Positions 24,224-36,299 of a stretch of DNA of 64,000 nt are shown here, piece after piece. The notes below the pieces were generated by a model. It made no database searches. It was not told the origin of the DNA and saw nothing but the letters and a program-made list of their open reading frames with translations. The stretch is from Haberlea rhodopensis. Its lineage: Eukaryota > Streptophyta > Magnoliopsida > Lamiales > Gesneriaceae. How positions within the stretch are numbered: position 1 is the stretch's first letter; every line of letters begins with the position of its first letter. The position numbers and the translations under genes are program-made. The stretch is taken from the NCBI GenBank assembly GCA_907163345.1, contig CAJQUN010000024.1, positions 434,001 to 498,000 on the forward strand, in the 5' to 3' direction.

Positions 24224-25080
24224 TTCTCCCCTCCTTACAAAAATTTCGTCCCCGAAATTTTACTTACTGAAAAAAAAAAATTTATGTTCGACTCTCATAT
24301 TATCCGTAAATATCCATAGGCAGTTCCTCAAGCTCTTGACTAAATAATTAAGGTAATCAACATTCAATGAGTTTATTACATAAACTATACACCAAACTTT
24401 TGGGGTATTACCCGTAGTTTATTATCTAACCATTATCATGATTCTGCACTTTGATTATCATAAGGAATGTTCTATCTAATATGCTAATCCAACTATCCAT
24501 TTTCTCTTCTCGGTTAAGGTGCAACAATTTTGGCTAAGATTTCAATAGTAGTAGAAAACAAATCTGAGTATCATCAATCACTGTGCTCAACTGCTATAAT
24601 CAGCTTAGAAAATTAACAAGGATTGTAAGGTTTCCATATTTTTGAAATGATAATAATAAAAGATATAATAAACAACTCAAGATCATGGAATTCACATCAG
24701 ATGTACACTATCATTCAAGCATACTTCTTACTTATCACAATAACCAGTAGATGATGAATGTGATAATCAATGAACCCAAAAGACAATAAGGTAAAACAAT
24801 CAACAATCATATAATGATACATAGGTGCGATATGGCAAACATTCCAATTATGGACAACTGAAGTTTCAGGTCATTTTATCCATTTCAAAACCGATAGTCA
24901 CCATGCTTGCAACACTTTTCTTTATGACAAACTAATAACACATTAGCAACAAAATTGCGTAGGACATATAAAACATAATAAAATAAAATAAAATTTACTG
25001 GCATGGCTATGCTCCATAAGTTCTGAGCTCTTGTACATGGACAGTCTACAGAACCAAAATCGTGCTCTGATACCACTCAA
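24224..25080. other. Interior of E4, no gene
   Basis: AT-rich sequence between the polypurine tract (24224-24234) and the primer binding site (about 25063-25080). No open frame resembles gag or pol. Confidence 0.8.
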
Positions 25081-27099
25081 TGTCACACCCCAACTCACAT
25101 CTATTATACTATAAGTTATATATAGCTACGTAAAAATTTCGGCTGCATCTCCCATATTTGTATAACATCCGGAGACACAACAACAAGAATAATATATAAG
25201 ATTCATATCACCAGAAACACCGTCATACTATTTACATACAATTCTTTACTTTCTCAAAGTAAAATTTTCAAAAGATAGTTCCGCAGATTTAAAAGCCAAA
25301 CGGCAACAAAAGAACATAAGAAAACCGTGTGATTTTCAAAAGATAAATCTGCAGATTCAAAAACCAAAATAAGATAACCCCATAACCCAGCAGGTCGTCA
25401 TCCATGTACAACAGATCTCAGAAACCCGTAGGAGCGCATCACCCTGCTCAGTAAGTCCAGATATCAGGCATCATCATGCTCACCTACAATGCATGAACTA
25501 ATGCCCAGTAAATAAAAACCATGCATGCTATGAAAATGACATGAAACATCAATAACATGTATACCAAGATGCAAACTCGAAAATACATAACATTTTATCA
25601 AATTCATATTTTTCATGGGCCCCTTGACCCACCTACTATGCACCGGAACAGAGCTCTGAGGAATATAAATAGGCACACAGCCAATATAGTGGATTGATAC
25701 AATCGAATGGCCCATCCTCCCGTGACCCCCAAAGGCACATCACCGAACAACCACTGCGGTCACCCGAGAAGTATCCCACCCACAGCATCCATCAAAAGAA
25801 GAATATCAGCAAGTGGTCCATCCCCTCATGATTACCAAGGGCACATCTCGAACAACCCTTTTAATCCTCTGAGAAGTATCCCACCGTTGTACTCAACATA
25901 TCATATAAGTCTGCCTCGCAAACCTCGGTGCCATAGCAGTGGTCAACAAAATATTTCCTTTTTTTCTCAAAATAATGTCGTGCATGCCAGACATCAAATA
26001 TACTCGTGTATTATGCATGCACGTGCAAATGCAAATGAACAGTTAATTCAATGCAACAACAATTAAGTATTTGAACATCAAATAATACATATATCACCTT
26101 ATTCAAGCACCAACACAAGTAATATCACAAGAAAGACTATGTTCATGCATTGTAGTTGCAGGTGGATTTTTACTTACCTTTCACCAGTTGATATTGCTTG
26201 GTTCCTAGGTAAGAGACAGTCAATCTACACAATTCAAGTAATTATTTAAAATTCTAACCTATTACTTTAAATTATTGAATACTAAGTTATATCATTAAAT
26301 TCTTACATTAACATTCCTATAAACTTGAAATTACAACATAATCTCCAAATTCTTGTCAAATATTGTTTATAATCATCTAATCTATCACCTACATTAATTT
26401 CATAATTTTCTAGCAATATTAGGTTTTTCATAAACACTAGAAATAGGAAGAGAAAAGTACCTCAAATTGAAGCTGATAATTCGAGGATTCCGAATATATA
26501 ATTTATCTGAAGTTTCGATGGCGTTACGAAGTCCGAAAAATTAAAGAAGACCTCAAACCCTTCTCTTCTCTCCTGTTCTCGTGTTCTGTATGCGTTGTGT
26601 GCGTGAGTTCTGAATGTGTGTGCATATATATATATATATATATCTCAATTTGTTTGAGTCGTTCTTCTCTTCTTTTATTTTTTTTTCTTTTTTTTAATTA
26701 ATTAAGTATTTATTTATTATATATTTTGAGCCTCATTTGATACATGGATTCGGTTATCATAACATCCGAGTTTGCAAACTTGTTATGAATAAAAATTGTA
26801 AATCTATGTCTTATCTTTCATTTGGCTTTAGAATAACTTGATTCTGATGTCGGACAAGAAAGTTATATATAATCTACATAAACATGATATACTTCAAAAT
26901 TAATTTTCCCCTTCCTCCGGTAGTTTTCGGCAAAAACTCAAAACATGAAAGTGGTAGCTCTACGAGTTATCTTTTTAATAAAATTGACCTCGTCGTATTT
27001 CGGCGAATTTCGGCGAAGATTTAAGCAGGTTTACTAGTATTCATGGCAGTCTAACACATATGTTAAACATAGATGCAAGTATTAGATTCGGGTATTACA
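25081..27099 (-). repeat. 5' LTR of E4
   Basis: 2019 bp, highly similar to the left copy. A TA run near 26624-26642 is longer than in the left copy. Confidence 0.9.
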
Positions 27100-27104
27100 C
27101 ATAT

Positions 27105-28780
27105 CACACACAACATCGAAACAGATCAGCACACACCACACCAGACACACACAAGCCACTAAAGCTGATTCAGGCGTGGGTTCCCAAAGGCTAATCCGTT
27201 CTGGACCCATGTAGGATATGGTATCAACAGTAATTGTGTTTGATGACAAAAACAGAAGAAGCAAGTGTCGGACTGGTACTTAGACAGTGGATGTTCTCGA
27301 CACATGACGGGAAACCTGGTCCTAAGATTACTTTCGGGGATAACTCTAAGGGTAAGACCATAGGCAAGGGTAAGATTGTCCATGGTAACATTATTATCAA
27401 TGATGTGCTCTTAGTTGAAAATCTATACTATAATCTGATCAGCATAAGTCAATTATGTGATAACGGTTATGCTGTAGAATTTCACAAACACACCTGCACT
27501 GTCAAATCATCAGATGGTATAATCATGCTTGTAGGAATCAGAAATGGAAATACTTATAAGATTAACTGGAAATTCGCCCAACCTGATAATCCTACTTGCT
27601 TCATCGCGAATAATGATAATAAACACTGGCTATGGCATAAACGCTTGAATCATCTTAACTGTAAGACTATTTCTAGCCTGTGTAAACATGATTTAGTTGT
27701 CGGTCTGCCCAAGATCGACTTTGCTAAGGATAAGATCGGTGAAACTTGCCAAATGGGCAAACAGATCAGATCATCCTTCAAGAACAAGAATGTCAAATCC
27801 TCCTCACGTTGCTTAGAACTATTGCATATGGACTTGTTTGGTTCTATACCAATAACAAGTTTAGGGGGAATGCGGTATACTCTTGTTGTTATTGATGATT
27901 ACTCAAGCTTTACATGGACTATATTTTTTAGCAGTAAAGATCAGACCGGTCCGAAGTTGATCAAGCTGCTAAAACGCGCTCAGAATGAAAGATCCTCTGG
28001 TATAGATAGGATTCGAAGTGACAAAGGCACTGAATTCTCAAATCAGAATCTTGAATCCTTTCTAGAAGACCAATGAATTAAGCACGAATTCTCAGCCGCT
28101 CAAACTCCTCAACAAAATGGAGTTGCAGAACATAGGAATAGAATGCTTAAGGAGGTAGCAAGAACAATGCTTGCTGATTCTGGTATTTCCCAAAAGTTTT
28201 GGGCAGAGGCTGTAAATACTGCATGCTATACACAAAATCGATCCATGATTAACAAGAAGCTAAATTTAACACCATATGAAGTATGGACAGGTAACAGACC
28301 GTCTATCTCTTACTTTCATGTATTCGGCTGCAAATGTTACGTCCACAACAATGGTAATAATCATCTTACAGCATTCGAAGCTAAGTCAGATTATGGAATA
28401 ATCCTAGGATATTCATCTATTAGTAAAGCTTATCGTGCCTTCAATAATCGAACCTTAACTGTAGAAGAATCAGTTCATGTAGTGTTTGATGAATCCTTGT
28501 GTATTAAGGACAACAAGGAATTAATTCAAAATCAGATGGAAAATATCCATCTCGAAGCTAACAGTGATGATGAGATTGTAGTTAACAGATCAAGAGACAA
28601 TCCACCTGAACCTGAAGTACCAGATAGACCGGATCAAGGCACTGAAGTCATTCTAGATCAAGCCGATCCGGAGGTTATGAACTCTAATGTTAAGGCAGAT
28701 GCTGACAATGCCAATACTACTACTCCATCTGGACCAGATGTTCCAGAATCAAGCTACCGCTGGACAAAGAGGCATCCACC
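27105..28780 (+). pseudogene. E2 protease and integrase
   Basis: The frame 27234-28076 carries, in broken form, the aspartic protease box (the DNA at about 27269-27310 reads WYLDSGCSRHMTG in one frame). It then gives ITFGDNSKGKTIGKGKI, the pre-integrase zinc region (WLWHKRLNHLNCKTISSL, CQMGKQIRSSF) and the integrase core (HMDLFGSIPITSLGGMRYTL, RSDKGTEF). A TGA stop at 28074 interrupts the core. After it the frame resumes (HEFSAAQTPQQNGVAEH, then 28143-28784 with TPYEVWTGNRPSISYFHVFG). Integrase would insert element cDNA. The stop and a frame break before the protease make it inactive. Confidence 0.88.
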
Positions 28781-28784
28781 TTAG

Positions 28785-30517
28785 CTAGTGATTGGAAGTC
28801 TGTCTGCACCCGTAAGAACCAGAGGATAGATGATGGATGAGTTCACTCACGCTGCCTTCATATCTAATCTGGAACCCAAACAGATTAATGAAGCTTTGAC
28901 TGATTATAACTGGATAGAGACCATGCAAGAAGAGCTCAACTAATTTGAACAAAATCAAGTCTGGAGCTTAACCCCCAGACCAAGTGATCTGCCTGTTATT
29001 GGAACCAGATGGGTCTTCAGAAATAAGCTAGACGCAGATGGTGTGGTGGTTAGAAACAAGGCCAGACTGGTTGCACAAGGCTTCAGACAAGAAGAAGGAA
29101 TCGACTTCGATGAATCCTTTGCATCAGTCGCCAGACTTGAAGCCATCCGAATATTTCTCGCATTCGTCGCTTTTAAGAGTTCAAAGTATATCAAATAGAC
29201 GTAAAGAGTGCATTTCTTAATGGTAAACTTCAGGAGGAAGTCTACATCGAGCAACCTCCTGGATTTCAAAATCACTCGTTTCCAGATCACGTATACCTAC
29301 TGAATAAAGCAGTGTATGGACTGAAACAAGCTCCAAGAGCATGGTATGATACTTTGTCTCAATTTATCCTGGATCATGATTTTCAGATCGGTTCAGTAGA
29401 TAAAACTTTATTTAAATTTATTAAGGGGGAACATACTTTGTTAGTTCAAATATATGTTGATGATATTAATTTTGGGTCAACTAACTGTAAACTCTGCGAG
29501 AAATTCTCTAAGTTAATGCAGGGACAGTTTGAGATGAGTATGATGGGAGAACTGTCATTCTTCCTGGGTCTCCAAGTCAAACAGCTCAACAATAGTATTT
29601 TCATCAATCAAACCAAGTACACCAAAGAGCTACTCAAAAGATTCGAAATGGAGACTTGCTCAACTGCGTCAACTCCAATGAGTCCTTCAATGAAGCTTGA
29701 TAAAGAAGAAAGGGGAACGGCAGTTGAAGTAACAATGTATCAAGGTCTGATCGGATCGCTATTATATCTTACAGCGAGCCGGCCTGATATTATGTTTTTG
29801 GTCTGCATGTGCGCTAGATTTCAGTCTTATCCTAAGCAATCCCACTTTATTGCTGCTAAGCGCATTCTTAAATACCTAAAATGATCTCAGAATGTTGGTC
29901 TCTGGTATCCCAAAGATCCAAATTTTAATTTAATTGGATATTCAGATGCTGACTATGCAGGGTGTAAGATCGATCGCAAGAGCACCAGTGGAACTTGTCA
30001 ATTTCGAGGAGAAAGGTTGATCTCGTGGTTTAGCAAGAAGCAAACAGCTAAGGTTGGTATTTCAGATGCTGACTATGCAGGGTGTAAGATCGATCGCAAG
30101 AGCACCAGTTGAACTTGTCAATTTCTAGGAGAAAGGTTGATCTCGTGGTTTAGCAAGAGGCAAACATCTATTGCCACATCTACAGCTGAGGCGGAATATC
30201 TTGCCGCTGGAAGCTGTTGCGCTCAAATGCTCTGGGTTCAACATCAGCTCAGAGACTATGGCATTCAAGCTGCTGAGTCTCCGATCTTCTGCGACAACAC
30301 AAGTGCAATTGCTATAACGTATAATCCAGTCTTGCACTCTCGAACAAAGCATATTGATATCAGACATCATTTTATTCGAGATCATGTTGGCAAAAAGAAG
30401 ATTCGGATCGAGTATATTTCAACAGACCAGCAAGCTGCAGACATCTTCACTAAACCACTCCCTGAGGCTAAGTTTAATTATTTTCGTCAAATTCTTGGTT
30501 TAATAAACTTATCTTAA
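28785..30517 (+). pseudogene. E2 reverse transcriptase and RNase H
   Basis: Pieces in order: TRWVFRNKLDADGVVVRNKA (about 29007-29066), GLKQAPRAWYDTLSQF at 29312 onward, and the catalytic box as VQIYVDDINFGSTN at about 29443-29484. RNase H starts GYSDADYAGCKIDRKSTSG at 29937 and ends in the frame 30137-30517 (STAEAEYLAAGSC, HIDIRHHFIRDHV, DIFTKPLPE). A 120-bp tandem duplication (29940-30059 and 30060-30179) disrupts RNase H. Stops are present near 28782, 28942 and 29883. Inactive. Confidence 0.88.
29940..30179 (+). repeat. 120-bp tandem duplication in E2 RNase H
   Basis: Both copies begin ATTCAGATGCTGACTATGC. They differ at a few bases, for example GTGGAAC against GTTGAAC, and the second reads on into the rest of RNase H. 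Confidence 0.9.
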
Positions 30518-30920
30518 TATGTTAGGCATTTGCTTAATTTTGTTTTAAAGAATTAGTGTTAGCACAGATCGATAATGCAATAGTCAGAAAGATACAGACC
30601 GGTCCGGACTTTCAGACCGATCTCTATCAATCTGATATTATCCTATGATCTGTTTTTTAAAAACACTACCAGTCTTTAACATAGTAATACTTTTTAACAG
30701 TCCGGACTGGTCGAAATTTAACCGCCTTACTATTCTCTCATCTCATCCGTTAAAATTTGAATTTTTAAATATCAGTCATCGAGATACAGACACATGACTA
30801 ATATCTCCTATTTAGCAGGCTGTGCATCTCATTTAGACTTCACCACTTTTACAAATTACTGCTGTCTGTTTAATATCTTCAAATCCTTCCATCTTCACTA
30901 CTTTCATAACACTTAATCAA
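30518..30920. other. Spacer between E2 pol and third ORF
   Basis: Non-coding interior sequence with CAGACCGGTCCGGAC-type stretches (about 30595-30612 and 30700-30710). No gene seen. Confidence 0.5.
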
Positions 30921-33290
30921 ACGGCAACTATCATTCATAACTCTTTGTCTGTTGAGTTTGATGCGATTTACAGGGCTGAAGATCCAGAAATGGTGTCAAT
31001 GTTCAATCCTTGGAATCTTCAGGATTAAGGAATTTTCTGGAATGTGGTGCGGTGGTTTATGAATCGGAGATTAGAGAGCTGTTCACCAACGTTGTTTCCC
31101 ACAAGACGTACATCTGTACATCCTTCAAGGGAAAATCCATTGACATTTCTCAGACAACGCTGTCGAAGACCTTTGGACTTCCTACCACCGGACTGTCCGA
31201 TTTTGGTCGCATCCCTCAGGCCACCCTTGAAAGTTTTCAGGGCCGAGTATCAATCTTTGGCCAGAATCTGCAGCCATCTTTCAAGAAGAAAGAAATGTTG
31301 TTTCACTTTTAGGTCTTGTGTGATATCGTTGGAAAGCCACTGTTGGGCAAGGCTGGCAGCTATGATGCAGTAACCTAGGAGAAATTCAGAGCCATGTCTT
31401 CTATTCATTCCGGACTGAAGATGAACTGGTCCGCTATTTTGTTTGGAGTTCTGCTGGAAACAGTTATTGCAGCAAAACAGGCTGTCTGCTTCGCTGTTCC
31501 ACTCAGCAAGCTTTTGGAATCAATGAACATCGAGCTGGGGAAGCCATCAGCACTCAATCCCTTCAAGATCCTTAATCCCAAGGGATTGGCATTACTCAAG
31601 TCCAAATGTGCTCCACCCACTCCTTCCGATCTGTTGGCTGTGAAGATCGAAATTGGACAGGAACAGGCTGCTGAAAGAAAAACTAGAGTTAAGCGCAAAC
31701 TGACAGTTCAGACTGACTCAGATGAAAATCAGTCTGCCTCTACTACTTCATCCCCAGCCAACCTCTTCCAAAGAAGCCAAGAACCCAGATCACCAAGCCA
31801 ATATCAACCTTAAATCCCAAACCCATGTCCATCTTACCTTCAATAAAAGCCACCACTGCATCCCAAGCTCCACCACTGCATCCCAAGCTCCAACACCTGA
31901 AACCCAAGCTCCACCGTAACCATCAAAAACTCAACCATACAAAGCTCAAACCACTGCACCCAGGGTCACCATCACGTCCCCTCCACTATCCCTGTGGTCA
32001 AGGAAATTGTTATAAAAGAACTGGGTGACTACACCCAATCAGGGATTAAGCCATCGTCTGCTGTTAGAAAAGGGAAAGCTGTCTTAACTGAGCCTGTCTC
32101 TTCCAAGCCTAAGTCCGCCACTCAAACCGCAATTGACATTGCCATGGAAGATATAGAAGACACAGTCCAGGAGCTTACTGTAGTATTCGATGAATGGGTC
32201 GAATACAGAACGGTCAACCACTTTGGTCTGTTCTTCGGCAAGCTCAAGCGGCTCCACAAAATGGAACAAGAAGTCCTGAAAGGGACAGAAAACAATGACG
32301 TGCGGATTGCGGTACATTGCAAGGAGCTGTTCAGGGCTAATCACAGACTACGGCTGGCAAACTTGCTTATCACAGCCAAAAAGATGAATTTTGATGCAGC
32401 CAGCCCGACTGCCAAGGATGATGGTACTGTCATTGCTCAGCTGGAGATGAACATTCACACACTCCTCATGGCTGTTCGCTTTCAACGACAGAGGCTCAAC
32501 ATATCAACTTCCCAGTACAGACCACCCAACTGCAAGCAAGACTGTGGCATAGCCAATTTCTGAGCCACCAATTTCTGAAACAGCGGAGCAGCCACTGACC
32601 AGTGCTCCGTCTGCTGCAGAGACTGAGGCAATGGATGTCTTGCTGGATTCTCCAACGACTTCCATTCCGCTGGCATCTTCAGTCTCCCATATTCAGACCA
32701 GCCCACGAGACGCACCTTGAACAGTTGTCTTGCCAGATTCCGTCGCTCCGGATCTAGTGGTGTCAACAATAGTTGCAGCTATACAGGATGAGGAGCCTAC
32801 TAGACCTATCACTCCTCCAGATCAGTTTGCTATAGATTTGGCGTTTGTGCAAGAATTCTCTACGGATCTAGTCAAATTGATCCGATCCGATATACGTCAA
32901 TCTGCTGATTCTAAACTCATACCGGTTGAGGCAGCACTTGATCTGACTGCATCACCTGTTGATCACTCCCCAGACCATCCCACTGATGAAGCCTCATCTC
33001 TCGCCAAGTCTCTTCAAGAACTCTCTGAAAACTGTCTCTTTCTCTCTCAACGAGTAAGAGAAGTTCATCAAAGTCAAAGGACCACACATTTGGACTTTGA
33101 ATCTTTCAGAGACAAGATGACGGCTAGCATCAACGGTATTCAGCATGGACTGAATGATTTTTTCTCTCAGCAAGCTTCATACAAGAACATCCTGAGAAAA
33201 GAACAGATCGAGCTGGCTACTAAAGTTAAAACCACAGTTGCCAAATCCCTCCTTGCTCAAGACACTCGCCTGGATGCTATTTGCGCTCAG

Positions 33291-34758
33291 TGATAAGTGT
33301 ATTTTATACACTTATATTTCTTCTTATTTTGCATGATTTAGTGTTGGTATTCGAGCAGAATTACGTCTTTTGTTGTTGTTCTGTGTTGTTTTGCAGGAAT
33401 CCAAGGAATTAAGCATTTTATTACTAAAAGATGATGAGAAATACATAAATGTGACAATAATTCAAATTGGGACTCAACGGTGAAATAATCATGCACCGGG
33501 ACAGAATACATGGCGTTCGGACACCACTACAACATTTTAATAAAAAGACATTCACGTGTGGATAACCACTATATTTGTGAAGGAAAGATTGGGGAACTGA
33601 CCAATTAGAGGACAAGTGGAGAAGATATAGCAGATTTTATTGGAATGGAAAGATAGATATTAGAAGATTAGAGGAGATTTTCTTTGACCAAGAAAATCAC
33701 ACGAAAAAAAGAAGATACATTCAGATTTTAAAAGGAAAGAAGATTTACGTGCAGAATTAGAGAGGATAAGAAGGGAACTTCACGTACAGTAAAGGGAAGG
33801 ACTTAAGCGTGAGGTGGAAGGGAGATTGACGTAATAAAAGAAGCAACAGAGGAGACGTGAACGGGGATTCACGAACGTAAACCAGTGAAGAGAAGAGCAG
33901 CGAGAAAGAGGCAGAAGACCGAGAGCTAAAGAGAAGGGGAGGAGATCATTCGAGGCGGCGCGCGTACAACGAAGGGTAGAGATTTTGACGACGGAGAAGA
34001 AGACGGCAACTACCGGGGACGGAGGGCCATCATCCAATTCGTTTGATTATCTCTTCCCTTATGTTTATGATGATTAAAGACATGTCTATGTGTTTATTTA
34101 ATGTATTCATGAACTAATTTATTATTCTAGAGTTAGACGGATCTTGACTTGAAGTTTATTTGGATTTCCATATGGTTTATTTATGTTTTCCTGTTCTTAA
34201 TGCTTTTAATCTACTGGCCATGGATTGAATGATTCCATATTCGTGATCTATCACTCGGGAGAGGGGGTTGTGAATAGGAAAGAAGGAATTCGTATCGTGG
34301 TAGTTATATTGTTCGGAAGGCCTATAACTCCATAGAAGTCGTCAAAGGAATTACTGCGCTTTTACAATTGTTTGATAATTAATCTTAGATAGGGATATCA
34401 AGATTAATGTTAGATAATTACTTCTGCTTAACACCCGGGAGGGGGAGTAGAAACAAATAAGAATTCTCGGCTAGTAAACTAGGAAAACACGACATAGTGG
34501 ATAGTTGAGTGAAGTCGAACCTCTAGAATCCGTTCTCATTGATTTTCTCCACTTAAATTCTTCATCTTGCTAATTTATCTTATTTTAGTAGATTAATATA
34601 ATAATTATGCTATCGGTTATCTAAATAAAGTCGAGACTATTCTAATTACAGTACTTGGTGTAACTTAATTTTCAATCCCTGTGGGTTCGACATCCGTATT
34701 TTAAAATTCTATACTAAAACTTGACACCGTACACTTACGGTACGTTTCACACGCATCA
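33291..34758 (+). repeat. 5' LTR of E5
   Basis: 1468 bp, almost identical to the 3' copy. Differences I noticed are near 33921 and 34735-34738. Confidence 0.95.
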
Positions 34759-34786
34759 AGTTTTTGGCGCCGTTGCCGGGGATTGA
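34759..34786 (+). other. Primer binding site of E5
   Basis: AGTTTTTGGCGCCGTTGCCG directly follows the LTR; this block is common to Athila/Tat Gypsy elements. Confidence 0.75.
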
Positions 34787-34847
34787 TATAATTTTGTTTA
34801 CTGATACTGTTACCAAGTAGTCTTGATTTTAATTTAGAATTTTTCTT

Positions 34848-35803
34848 GTGAGGTACTTGGAGATGTTTCATCAGCAAGTTTCCACAAGCTTTGCCCAACA
34901 ACCGTATGAACCATTCTATGCAGCTTGGGACAGATTCAACCACGACTTTTCAAACTACGCTCCTCTTCAATCTTTCTACAGTGGATTGGATGCAGACACA
35001 CAAGAATGGGTATTTAATGGAGCTTTGGCAGCTGGTAGTTCCATATATTGTAGAGATGATGACAGGGTGCACCTGTTTAACCATATGGCGAATTTCGACT
35101 ATCAGTGGCACTTTGATCCTTCAATGCTGGGTTGGAGTCACCAATATCCACCAGGGCGTCATTACCCTCATTTTACACACCAACCATTCGATCATCAAGC
35201 AGAGGATGAGTATAGTTCTGATAAAGTCTCTAAGTTGGAGGATAGTTTGCGCAAATTCTGGCCATCATTTGAACCAAAGATCGAAAATGCCACCAGAAGT
35301 AGCCTTGAGCAGCTTATAGAGACATTTGTTCAAAGTTCGACATTGAGCCTTGACAAGAATGAGTCGAGGCTTGATACGATTGAGGGTCACATGAACAACA
35401 TGATGCTACAATGAAGTCTCTTGAGGTGCAAATTGGGCAGCTTGTTAATGCCATGAACAACCAACAAAGAGGATCATTTCCTAGCAACACCGAAGTGAAC
35501 CCAATCAACCAAGTTTGGGAGAGTGATCCTACTCATGCGGAAGATTCAAGGGAATATGAGCATTTTCAAGTGGTTGAGCCTACTGTGGAAGAGTTATCTG
35601 ATGAATTCCCGTGTCAAGATGAGCCTAGCGTGACGTTGGAAGATGAGCATATTTTTGAAAATAGTGAGGAGCACTCATCGATGGTGATGTCCTATATGCC
35701 ATATGTGGATTCGTTCTTCCCATTGATGCCAACTTCACCATATTACGTCCTCCACGAGATAAAGCCAAGTTTAGAATCTTTCTCCCATGCTTATCATTTT
35801 TGA
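34848..35803 (+). pseudogene. E5 gag-like gene
   Basis: The frame 34848-35414 begins MRYLEMFHQQVSTSFAQQPY and contains FYSGLDADTQEWVFNGALAA, which resembles the gag domain of Athila-type elements (short helices around FYxGL). After a TGA at 35412 the next frame (35411-35803) continues with SLEVQIGQLVNAMNNQQRGS, a motif usual in these gag proteins, and an acidic tail. No zinc knuckle, protease, reverse transcriptase or integrase follows. The product could package element RNA only if the stop were bypassed. Confidence 0.7.
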
Positions 35804-36044
35804 AGGACGTTGTTGGAGCGACGAGCGTTAACTGCCACTATCTTGCCAAGCTTGAGGGCATACACAACCAAGACCCACATGTAGTGTCATATGATACTTA
35901 CTATGGGCGGAAGCCGCTATTTGATGGTTGCTTCGCATAGTCTGGCTGACGACTTTAAACAAAGCGCTTTTCGGGAGGCAACCCAAATCCAAGTATCCTT
36001 ATTTTATTTTATTTAAAAAAAAAAAAATTGAGATGCCGTAGGAC

Positions 36045-36226
36045 AGGCGTAACTACGCCTCCTTCAAGGCGTAATTACGCCTGTCAAATTTCAGAAAAAA
36101 AAAAATGCCGTAGCGTAGGCGTAACTACGCCTGTTTTCGGCGTAGTTACGCCTACCATTTTTTTAAAAAGTTTTCAAAGCCGTAGGCGAGGCGTAATTAC
36201 GCCTCTCCAGCGGCGTAATTACGCCT
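36045..36226. repeat. Cluster of AGGCGTAATTACGCCT-type palindromes
   Basis: Six copies of a 14-16 bp palindrome lie in 182 bp. Exact AGGCGTAATTACGCCT copies are at 36067-36082 and 36189-36204, and an exact 14-bp core is at 36212-36225. Three others read GTAACTAC or GTAGTTAC in the centre. Each is preceded by a variant of GCCGTAG. Confidence 0.9.
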
Positions 36227-36299
36227 CGCGTATTTTTACGCCTCTTCCCCTCAATTTTTCAATTTCGATTTTTTTTCTCCTCAATCTCTCTTAATTATG

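Larger units (their letters stand above)
22203..27099 (-). mobile_element. E4: non-autonomous LTR element with almost no interior
   Basis: Two LTRs of about 2.02 kb (22203-24223 and 25081-27099), TGTCACACCCC...GGTATTACA, flank only 857 bp. The target duplication catat is intact at 22198-22202 and 27100-27104. The primer binding site (TTGAGTGGTATCAGAGCACG on minus, just left of 25081) and a polypurine tract (GGAGGGGAGAA on minus, 24224-24234) show minus-strand orientation. The interior has no gag or pol. The target was E2, between gag and protease. Confidence 0.92.

Noticed and set aside
33780..34037. 85-codon minus frame
   Set aside because: E5 LTR sequence, repeated at 38659-38916.
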